Assembly: GCA_030066905.1 (NCBI GenBank) | Contig: JASJAR010000009.1 | Coordinates: 1 to 64,000 of the forward strand | DNA: 64,000 nucleotides | Source of the DNA: Paracoccaceae bacterium | GTDB lineage: Bacteria > Pseudomonadota > Alphaproteobacteria > Rhodobacterales > Rhodobacteraceae | Direction of reading: 5' to 3' | Part shown: positions 34,759 through 41,061 of the stretch, piece by piece | Layout: each line of letters starts with the position of its first letter | How positions within the stretch are numbered: the first letter of the stretch is position 1 | Translations under genes and position numbers: made by a program | The notes under the pieces: generated by a model | What the model saw: the letters and a program-made list of their open reading frames with translations, nothing else | What the model was told of the DNA's origin: nothing | Databases searched by the model: none

Positions 34759-35562
34759 GTGAATTATCTCAATGAGTTCGGGCATGTTTGGCCGACATAT
34801 CCGGAGCACGTCAAGCCAACCGGAATCGAGATTGACCGCATTGCGTCTGGAGCCGAGCATCGCCCTCTCATCCTGATCGAGGATGAGGGTCTGCTGGAGC
34901 GCGAATGCCTCGGCCGCGCCCTTCAAGCCTTCAGCCCGGAATTCCGGGTTGTAACCCGGCCGACGCGCGCCGAAGCGCCGGAGGACATCCGGCCGGATGC
35001 GGTGGTGGTCGGCGTCGATTCCGATGGCGGCGACTGCGAGGCCGCCGCGGAATTGCTGCGGTCGCTTCAGAACGGGCTGCCCAATGTGCCGATCGTCGTG
35101 CTGGCCGAAGACGCCGAGGCGATGACCGCCACGGCGGGTCTTTGCGACATCGGGATCAGTGGATGCCTTTCTCATTCCGTCGGCATCGAGGGGCTGACAA
35201 AGGTCCTCTGGCTGGTGCTCCACGGGGGCGCGTGCTTCCCGAGGCGGAGTATCTGCCAACGTCGCGCGGCCACGGTGCAGGAGGGCCAGCCGGCCCCCGA
35301 AAACCAGCGCGCCGACGCCGAAGTCTCGGCGGCCCCGATGGCCGGGCTCGGCCTGACCGAGCGCGAGCGCGACGTCGTGGGCAAGCTGCGGATGGGCAAG
35401 CCCAACAAGATCATCGCCTATGAACTCGGCATCTCGATCTCGACCGTGAAGGTCCATGTCCGCAACATCATGCGAAAGACGGGCGCGACCAACCGGGTCG
35501 AGGCCGCGCTGCTGCCGGGCAAACCGGCTTTCGGGCCGGCAATGGCCCATACCGGTTCCTAG
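34759..35562 (+). CDS. LuxR-family regulator with non-canonical receiver domain (CsgD-like)
   Basis: 267 aa. Residues about 34-160 resemble a receiver fold (RPLILIEDEGLLERECL, VPIVVLAEDAEAM), but the usual phospho-acceptor Asp context is replaced by VVVGVDSDGGD and a clear Thr/Lys pair is missing. The C-terminus (about 195-255) is a LuxR helix-turn-helix: LTERERDVVGKLRMGKPNKI then ISISTVKVHVRN. An unorthodox receiver plus LuxR HTH is the layout of CsgD and VpsT, regulators of matrix genes. Starts at GTG 34759 after GGGGGGAAA. It stands immediately upstream of the Asn-Gly repeat genes and is the likely regulator of that cluster. Confidence 0.85.
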   Translation: MNYLNEFGHVWPTYPEHVKPTGIEIDRIASGAEHRPLILIEDEGLLERECLGRALQAFSPEFRVVTRPTRAEAPEDIRPDAVVVGVDSDGGDCEAAAELLRSLQNGLPNVPIVVLAEDAEAMTATAGLCDIGISGCLSHSVGIEGLTKVLWLVLHGGACFPRRSICQRRAATVQEGQPAPENQRADAEVSAAPMAGLGLTERERDVVGKLRMGKPNKIIAYELGISISTVKVHVRNIMRKTGATNRVEAALLPGKPAFGPAMAHTGS

Positions 35563-35614
35563 GCCGTCCGGCCGCCGGGCAAGTGTTTGTGTGTACGATA
35601 GGAGGGGGAATTCC

Positions 35615-36688
35615 ATGTCATCGGTTCTAACGCGCATCGTTGCGCTCTTCGTGGTACTGCTGCCTGCGTTTTCGGCGCCGGCCGTGGCCGCGACGATCAC
35701 CCATTGGTTTCAGGGCTCGCTCATGGCGGACGGGACCTGGGTGGCCGACGAGAACGGCAATCTCGGCTTCGGCAATGTCGGCCAGGGCAACACGGGCATC
35801 GGCAATGTCGGCAGCGGAAACACCGGCATCATGAATGTCGGGCAGGGCAATGTCGGCCGCCACAATGAGGGGACCGGGAATTACGGCATCGGCAACGGTG
35901 TCAACAGCCCGAGCCCGACGTCAGGCAACTACAATACCGGGATCCTGAACGGCCGGAACAACAGCGGCGACTTCAGCGGCAACGGCAATACCGGCATCAT
36001 GAACGGCAACAACAATGCCGGCGACCACAGCGGCAACGACAATTACGGTTTCGCCAACGGTAATTTCAACGGGATCGGCAGCCACGACCCGACGAGCGGA
36101 AACTTCAACGGCAACCGAAACGCCGGCATCTACAACGGAAACTTCAACGGTCTCAATAACATCGGCCCGAACAGCGGCAATGCCAACGGCAACGACAACG
36201 TCGGCACGTTCAACGGCAACTTCAACGGTCTCGGAAACGAAGGCGCCGACAACGGCAACGCCAACGGCAACTTCAACGATGGCACGTTCAACGGGAACTT
36301 CAACGGGATCGGTAATTTCGGACTGGACAGCGGGAATTTCAACGGAAACGCGAACATCGGCGTGTTCTCGGGCAATTTCAACGGTCTGGGCGAACTGGCC
36401 AGCCCCGCCTCGGCGGGCGCGGCGACGAGTTTTTTCGAACTCAGCCTCGAGATCATCCTCGGCGAGCCGCTGGAGCGCTTCGGCGTGTCGTTCTGGAACG
36501 GGTTGTTCTCGGTCGACGAAAGCGTGCCCAATCATCTGGCCTGGAGCGACCTTCTGACCGGCATGTACCAGCATGTCTACTACTCCGAGCCGCTCGATAC
36601 GACTGTGATCCCGCTGCCGGCGTCGGTTCTGCTGATGCTGGGGGCGATCGCGTCGCTGATCCTGACACGGAGACGGCGGACGGCCTGA
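35615..36688 (+). CDS. Exported Asn-Gly repeat protein with VPLPA-CTERM sorting signal
   Basis: 357 aa. Signal peptide at residues 1-25. Residues about 47-95 are pentapeptide repeats of the form G-N-x-G-x (GNVGQ, GNTGI, GNVGS). From about 105 to 275 the unit lengthens to 18, 22 and then 26 residues, each built on N-x-N-x-G-x-x-N-G-N-x-N-G. A non-repeat region (about 280-325) follows, and the protein ends in IPLPASVLLMLGAIASLIL plus a basic tail, a VPLPA-CTERM signal known in Rhodobacterales and processed by an exosortase/rhombosortase-type enzyme, none of which is in this window. Pentapeptide repeats of this kind fold as beta-solenoids. Probably a cell-surface or matrix protein; function is inferred. 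Confidence 0.85.
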   Translation: MSSVLTRIVALFVVLLPAFSAPAVAATITHWFQGSLMADGTWVADENGNLGFGNVGQGNTGIGNVGSGNTGIMNVGQGNVGRHNEGTGNYGIGNGVNSPSPTSGNYNTGILNGRNNSGDFSGNGNTGIMNGNNNAGDHSGNDNYGFANGNFNGIGSHDPTSGNFNGNRNAGIYNGNFNGLNNIGPNSGNANGNDNVGTFNGNFNGLGNEGADNGNANGNFNDGTFNGNFNGIGNFGLDSGNFNGNANIGVFSGNFNGLGELASPASAGAATSFFELSLEIILGEPLERFGVSFWNGLFSVDESVPNHLAWSDLLTGMYQHVYYSEPLDTTVIPLPASVLLMLGAIASLILTRRRRTA

Positions 36689-36850
36689 GACCGGCGCCGG
36701 CAAACCCCGGGGGGCCATCTTTATACCTCCCGGGGACGCCTCCCAGACTTACACCGAAAGGCCAAATGGACGCTGGGCCGGATTCGGCGCCACGCTGCGA
36801 GGCAAGTCCCAGCGGCAGCCCGGGTTGCCAGTATTCTCAGGAGGTTCACG

Positions 36851-37393
36851 ATGCGCAGCGCAGGTCTATCAATTCCAATTGTTCTGATCGGGGCCGGTCT
36901 GCTGGCCGGACCCGCAGCGGCCGAGATCATGAGCCGTGCCGAACTCGACGCGACCCTCGGCGGTCAGTGCCGTACCTGCGGCAACGGGAACGGCAACGGC
37001 AATGTCGGCTCGGGCAACGGCAGCGGCAACGGGAACGGCAATTCCGGGGCCTGGAACGGCAACGGCAACGGGAACGGCAACTCGGGCGTCGCCAATGGCA
37101 ACGGCAATGGCAACAGCAACGTAGGGGCCGGTTCCGGCAATTCGAACGGCAACTGGAACAGCGGCTCGATGAACGGCAACGCCAACGGCAACGGCGCGCC
37201 GGATGCCAACGGCAATATCGGCTACGGCAATGGCGGAACCGGCAATATCGGTGCCTGGAACGGTCGCGGGAACAGCTCGTCGACCTCGGGCAACAACAAC
37301 ATCGGCGCCTATAACGGCAACAACAACGGCGGCCGGTTCAACGGAAACGGAAACATCGGGTCGTTCAACGGGAATTTCAACGGCAACAACTGA
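36851..37393 (+). CDS. Exported Asn-Gly 13-residue-repeat protein with CxxC
   Basis: 180 aa, start ATG after AGGAGGTTCACG. Signal peptide 1-24 (cleavage near AAAE). The mature N-terminus has a CxxC (QCRTCGNGNGNGNVG) nearly identical to that of the protein at 39264. After it come 13-residue units NGNSGAWNGNGNG, NGNSGVANGNGNG, NSNVGAGSGNSNG and NWNSGSMNGNANG, a degenerate middle, and two more units near the C-terminus. It has no sorting signal. A secreted beta-solenoid or amyloid-like subunit is plausible. It belongs to the same run as the genes at 35615 and 37556. Confidence 0.8.
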   Translation: MRSAGLSIPIVLIGAGLLAGPAAAEIMSRAELDATLGGQCRTCGNGNGNGNVGSGNGSGNGNGNSGAWNGNGNGNGNSGVANGNGNGNSNVGAGSGNSNGNWNSGSMNGNANGNGAPDANGNIGYGNGGTGNIGAWNGRGNSSSTSGNNNIGAYNGNNNGGRFNGNGNIGSFNGNFNGNN

Positions 37394-37555
37394 GCCTGGG
37401 CGGGGCCCCCGGGGGGCGCGAAAGCGGTCGCCGGCGGGCCCCGATGGCGAGGCGGCAGGCGCCGTCTACCACCTTTGGCCAAGTTGGCGGCGGCGCCGAA
37501 AGGCACTCGAATTGGGCAAGCCGCCATGCCCCACGCAAACGATGAGGAGACAGCA

Positions 37556-38170
37556 ATGTACAGCCTGGCAACAATCGCCGTCTCGGCTGCGCTGGCCGCC
37601 GGCCAACCCACCCTTCCGGCTCTGCCGCCCGGTGCCGACGATCTCGATATGCTCGTCCCGATGGACTTTCACGGAGACGTCGAAAAATCGGTGAGGGAGG
37701 CCGTGCGCGACGCCATCAGCACAGCAAACGCCTCCGGCGGAACCAGCGGCCGTGGCAACGGCAACGGTAACGGCAATGTCGGCAACAACAACGGGAACAA
37801 CAATTCCGGGAACAACAACGGCAACAACAATTCCGGCAGCAATAACGGGAACAACAACACGACCGACAACAACGGCAACAACAACCGGAGCGACGGCAAC
37901 GGCAATGGCAGTGCGGCCCAGAAGACCAGCACCGCCGCGGCACCGTCGGCGACCTCCGGGGGCGGCTCGGCCGCGTCGGACCGTGCGGTCCAGCGGGCAA
38001 AGGAGGCCGCGGGCTCTGCGGTTGCGATGTCGGGATCGAGCGCCCATGGGTCGGGCAAGTCGTCCGGCGCCAGGCGCGACGATCGCGCGGTCACCAAGAT
38101 GCAGACCCGTCGCCCCGTGCCATGCGTGCGCCGGAGTTTCCTCGGCATCGTCATCGAGGACTGCAAGTAG
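37556..38170 (+). CDS. Exported Asn-rich repeat protein, 9-residue period
   Basis: 204 aa. N-terminal signal-like segment (MYSLATIAVSAALAAG). Residues about 67-115 are Asn-Gly rich with a 9-residue period (GNNNGNNNS twice, GSNNGNNNT, TDNNGNNNR). The C-terminal half is Ser/Ala/basic, with two cysteines near the end (VPCVRRSFLGIVIEDCK) that could pair. The repeat differs from the 13-residue type of its neighbours, so it may be an accessory or nucleating component. RBS GAGGAGA precedes the ATG. Confidence 0.75.
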   Translation: MYSLATIAVSAALAAGQPTLPALPPGADDLDMLVPMDFHGDVEKSVREAVRDAISTANASGGTSGRGNGNGNGNVGNNNGNNNSGNNNGNNNSGSNNGNNNTTDNNGNNNRSDGNGNGSAAQKTSTAAAPSATSGGGSAASDRAVQRAKEAAGSAVAMSGSSAHGSGKSSGARRDDRAVTKMQTRRPVPCVRRSFLGIVIEDCK

Positions 38171-38634
38171 CGACAGGGCCACGCCTTGCCGGGCATGGAG
38201 GTCGCCCCATTCAACACACCGCCAACATCAAGGTCTTTCTGTCCTCCGACCGCCGGCTTTTCGCCGATTGCCTGTCGCACCATTTTGCGACGGCCGCGCC
38301 GCAATTCGAACTTGTCGCCGACCCCGCCGACGGGGCCGGTTCGCCCTACCCAGTGGTCTGCGTTCGCGATGTCGGGAGGGCGGACCTTGGCGGCAATGCG
38401 CGCGCGCATATCGTCGACGAGCTCCGCCGGACCGCTCCGGCGGCCCGCATCCTCATCGTCTCGAGCCGAAAGAACGCCCAGGACGCGCGGGGCTGGATCG
38501 TCGCCGGCGCCCATGGCTACCTCCCGGCGCATTCGACGCCGGATCTCCTGACGGCGGCCGCCGTGGTGGTCGCAGCGGGGGGCGTTTTTCTGCCCGAGGA
38601 ACTGGCACGCAGCCTGTCCTACCCCGATGCCTGA
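38122..38634 (+). CDS. Orphan receiver-like protein lacking an output domain
   Basis: Up to 170 aa. From about residue 35 (NIKVFLSSDRRLFADCL) it follows a receiver-like alpha/beta pattern, ending RILIVSSRKNAQDARGWIVAGAHGYLPAHSTPDLLTAAAVVVAAGG, similar to the N-terminal domain of LuxR regulators. No helix-turn-helix follows. The phospho-acceptor Asp is not obvious. The start is unsure: ATG 38122 overlaps the previous gene by 49 bp, and no better start is in frame before the domain. Its stop overlaps the C39 gene. It may bind or antagonise the CsgD-like regulator at 34759; that is inference. Confidence 0.65.
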   Translation: MRAPEFPRHRHRGLQVATGPRLAGHGGRPIQHTANIKVFLSSDRRLFADCLSHHFATAAPQFELVADPADGAGSPYPVVCVRDVGRADLGGNARAHIVDELRRTAPAARILIVSSRKNAQDARGWIVAGAHGYLPAHSTPDLLTAAAVVVAAGGVFLPEELARSLSYPDA

Positions 38635-39154
38635 CGCGATGCGCCTGGCGGTCCGTCTGACGCTGGTGGCCGCACTCTGCACGGAGGCCGCCGCAGACGT
38701 ATCGCCGGCGCAGGCCTTCCTCGCCGATCACCCCGTCATCCGCCAGACCGAGGACGTCACCTGCGGGCCGGCCGCGCTTGCCAACCTTCTCGGCCTCCAG
38801 TTCGGGCTCGCGCTCACCGAGGCCGAGATTGTCGCCGACATGCTGGCGGGGCGGCCCCTCGCAGCGATCCGGCAACGCGGCGGGTTCTCCCTGCTCGAGA
38901 TCGCCGAATTCGCCGAGTCGCGCGGCTATGCGGCAAGGGGCGAACGCGGCCTCGACACCGAGGCGCTCGCGGAGCGGCTGCCGGCGATCGCCCAGGTGGC
39001 CCTCGCCGGCGGGGGCCTGCATTTCGTCGTCGTCGCCGAGCGCGACGGCGCCCGGTTTGCCGTCCTCGATCCGGCCACCGGCGCGCATTGGGTCGCGGCG
39101 ACAGCGTTCGACCGGCACTGGACCGGCGTCGTGCTGACCCTTTCGGGCCCCTGA
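38627..39154 (+). CDS. Exported C39-family cysteine peptidase-like protein
   Basis: 175 aa. Signal peptide 1-23 (LAVRLTLVAALCTEAAA). The mature part is a C39 (bacteriocin-processing type) domain with the full triad: Cys46 in EDVTCGPAALANLL, His132 in GGGLHFVVVAERD, and Asp148 in AVLDPATGAHW. It has no transporter part, so it is a stand-alone periplasmic or secreted form. C39-like peptidases of this kind (FapD) belong to Fap functional amyloid operons in pseudomonads. Here the gene sits among Asn-Gly repeat genes, so it may process or gate export of those proteins. It overlaps the receiver-like gene by eight bases. Confidence 0.83.
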   Translation: MPDAMRLAVRLTLVAALCTEAAADVSPAQAFLADHPVIRQTEDVTCGPAALANLLGLQFGLALTEAEIVADMLAGRPLAAIRQRGGFSLLEIAEFAESRGYAARGERGLDTEALAERLPAIAQVALAGGGLHFVVVAERDGARFAVLDPATGAHWVAATAFDRHWTGVVLTLSGP

Positions 39155-39196
39155 TCGATTTTCGATTTTCGGAAAGAACGTCCCGTCGGGACAAAA

Positions 39197-39229
39197 CTCG
39201 GCCGCCCAGAGGGGGAGAGGGCGGCCGAG
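39197..39229 (-). terminator. Terminator between the convergent C39 and Asn-Gly repeat genes
   Basis: CTCGGCCGCCC at 39197-39207 pairs exactly with GGGCGGCCGAG at 39219-39229. On the minus strand the stem is followed by TTTTG, as for a Rho-independent terminator of the gene at 39264. A second small stem (GTCCC-GTC-GGGAC, 39180-39192) follows. Confidence 0.75.
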
Positions 39230-39263
39230 ACGGAACGGGTTATCGTTCCTGGCAGGGTTCGGA

Positions 39264-39695
39264 TCAGCTGCCGTTGCCGTTGCCGTTGCCGTTCCCGTTT
39301 CCGATTCCGGAGTTGAAGTTGCCGTTCACGTTGCCGTTGTTGCGGCCCCAGTTGGCGTTGCCGTTCCCGTTGCCGTTCAGCCCGCCCCAGTTGCCGTTGC
39401 CGTTGCGGTTGCCGTTGCGGATACCGGTGTTGACGTTGCCGTTCTCGTTCCCGTTGGAGATGCCTCGGTTGCCGTTGCCGTTGCGGTTGCCGTTCAACGC
39501 ACCCCAGTTGCCGTTGCCGTTGTCGTTGCCGTTGAAGGCACCAACGTTGTCGTTGCCGTTGTAATTGCCGTTGCCGGCGCCAACGTTGCCATTGCCGTTG
39601 CCATTGCCGCAGCTGAAGCACTGGGCGCTCGCGGGCATGGCAGCCGCGAGGGAGGCCAGGGTCGCCGCAGCCAAAAGAATGGGTCTGATTTTCAT
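39264..39695 (-). CDS. Exported Asn-Gly 13-residue-repeat protein with CxxC (second paralogue)
   Basis: 143 aa. Signal peptide 1-24 (ASLAAAMPASA). The mature protein begins QCFSCGNGNGNGNVG, matching the start of the mature protein from 36851. It then has seven consecutive 13-residue units such as NGNWGALNGNRNG, NGNRGISNGNENG and NVNTGIRNGNRNG, the most regular array in the window. No membrane or sorting segment at the C-terminus. Its opposite orientation gives it its own promoter in the 39696-39950 gap, shared with no other start. Probably the cleanest form of the structural subunit of the locus. Confidence 0.82.
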   Translation of the reverse strand: MKIRPILLAAATLASLAAAMPASAQCFSCGNGNGNGNVGAGNGNYNGNDNVGAFNGNDNGNGNWGALNGNRNGNGNRGISNGNENGNVNTGIRNGNRNGNGNWGGLNGNGNGNANWGRNNGNVNGNFNSGIGNGNGNGNGNGS

Positions 39696-39950
39696 TTGAA
39701 TTCTCCATCATCAGGTCGTCGTGCCGGCCGTGTCACGCCGCGATTATCGGTGCCGGCACTGGCATCGTTGACCAGTGTGTCGTCGTGACATCCGAAGTAT
39801 TCGGCAGCCCCGAGATGAATTCGATTTGGCTTTGAGTCTTAAACCGGTCGTACGCCCCGGCGGCGCGGGTCCCGCAGTGGGCGGCCCCCGGACGTACCCC
39901 CGACGTACCTCTGCCCTACCCCCGGCACCGCCGCAGGCCTCGACGGCGGT
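39696..39950. other. Non-coding gap upstream of the second CxxC repeat gene
   Basis: 255 bp between the repeat gene at 39264 and the 3' end of the Crp/Fnr gene; it should hold the promoter of the repeat gene. The half nearer the regulator has repeated GTACCCCCGACGTACC-like steps (about 39891-39910) and CCTACCCCC. GGGGGTAGGTGG also occurs upstream of the CsgD-like gene (about 34619). A shared regulator site is possible but unproven. Confidence 0.35.
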
Positions 39951-40682
39951 CTAAGACAGCTTTGCGGCGCCGGCGCCGGCGACAAGCGCCCCCGGCGCCT
40001 TGATGTGGATCAGGTCGGGTTTGCGGATTTCGATGTCGCCCCGATCCGCGAGGGCGCGGAAGGCGCGGGAGATGGATTCGGGCCGCGAGCCCAGAAGGTG
40101 CGCAAGGTCCATCCGGCTGATCGGGATCCGGACGTCGATCCCGGCGGCCGTTCGTTTCTCGATCACGGCCTCGTTGTCAGCAAACCGCGAACACAGGACA
40201 AGCAGAAACCCCGCCAGGCGGTCCGTCACCCTCTGCCGCGACAGGATGGTCATCCAGTCCCGCGCGCGGTCGCGTTCGCCAAGAACGTTCATCAGGAGCG
40301 CCCGGTCGAGGTCCGGCGAACGTCGCACGATCTCGTCGAACGGGCGCCGCCGGAACGCGCAGATTTCCGCAGCCGTCGCCGCCTCCACCGCATAGGTCTG
40401 CGGTGCGCCGAAGGCATGGCCGAACATGTCGCCCTCGGTGAGCAGCTCGAAAATGGGCTGCCGGCCATCGGGCAGCGTCCGGCGCAGGCGCAAAAAGCCC
40501 TTGGTCACGCAGCCGACGAACTCGGGCGGCTCGCCTTCGTGAAGCACGCTCTGATCGGCGCGGTAGCATCGCAGCCGACTGATCTGGGCAAGCTCGGTGA
40601 GCGTCTCCTCGGCCAGCCCGGCAAATTGCGGCAGTCCCCTCCAACGCGATGAATGGTCGACAACAAAAACCTCAGACTGCAT
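39951..40682 (-). CDS. Crp/Fnr family transcriptional regulator
   Basis: 243 aa. Cyclic-nucleotide-binding fold in the N-terminal half (LHEGEPPEFVGCVTKGFLRL...GDMFGHAFG), a long dimer helix, and a C-terminal winged helix with MDLAHLLGSRPESISRAFRAL as recognition region. The Fnr iron-sulfur cysteine cluster at the N-terminus is absent, so an oxygen sensor of the Fnr type is unlikely. It is located between the Asn-Gly repeat locus and the Mrp antiporter operon. The target is unknown; the palindrome at 40827 in its upstream gap is one candidate site. Confidence 0.88.
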   Translation of the reverse strand: MQSEVFVVDHSSRWRGLPQFAGLAEETLTELAQISRLRCYRADQSVLHEGEPPEFVGCVTKGFLRLRRTLPDGRQPIFELLTEGDMFGHAFGAPQTYAVEAATAAEICAFRRRPFDEIVRRSPDLDRALLMNVLGERDRARDWMTILSRQRVTDRLAGFLLVLCSRFADNEAVIEKRTAAGIDVRIPISRMDLAHLLGSRPESISRAFRALADRGDIEIRKPDLIHIKAPGALVAGAGAAKLS

Positions 40683-40826
40683 GAAAAGCCCCCCCCATGC
40701 TCGTCACTTGCAAATCGGCTTGGAAACAGCGCGGACGAACCCGTCCCCAGTGTTTCGATAATGCGGAGACCATAGCAGAAACAGGCGAACATTCGCCGAC
40801 CCATCGACGGCGGGAAGCCCTTGGCA

Positions 40827-40844
40827 TCGGCGGAAATCCGCCGA
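40827..40844. promoter_or_regulatory. 18-bp perfect palindrome between the Crp/Fnr gene and the Mrp operon
   Basis: TCGGCGGA-AA-TCCGCCGA in the 379-bp divergent gap 40683-41061. It is not a Crp or Fnr consensus. As the only strong dyad there it is a reasonable operator candidate for either gene set. The rest of the gap shows no reading frame I would support. Confidence 0.45.
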
Positions 40845-41061
40845 TAATCGGCCGAGACGGGACAGAAGGGCCTCCATGGCCGGCATCGGCCCTCCGCCTC
40901 GGCAGCATCGTGCTTCGCAAGCGGCCGGGACCGTCGCCCGGCGCGCCGGCATGCCGCCGACCTGCGCACGTCGAAACCGCTCGCACGCCCCACGACCGTA
41001 TGCTCTATAGCAGGCGGGACGCCTTTCCCAGAAAGTCTAACGGGTTGCGCAAAATCGAGAC

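Noticed and set aside
36964-37215. Pro-Leu-rich open frames on the opposite strand of the repeat genes (also 36130-36531 and 39088-39564)
   Set aside because: These are the antisense of Asn-Gly codons (AAC/GGC reads as CCG/GTT); they appear only where the repeat proteins are and have no start or RBS of their own.
39264-39695. Tandem DNA repeats that might suggest a CRISPR array
   Set aside because: The units (39 bp) are in frame, vary at codon third positions and encode a protein with a signal peptide; there are no spacers of unrelated sequence.
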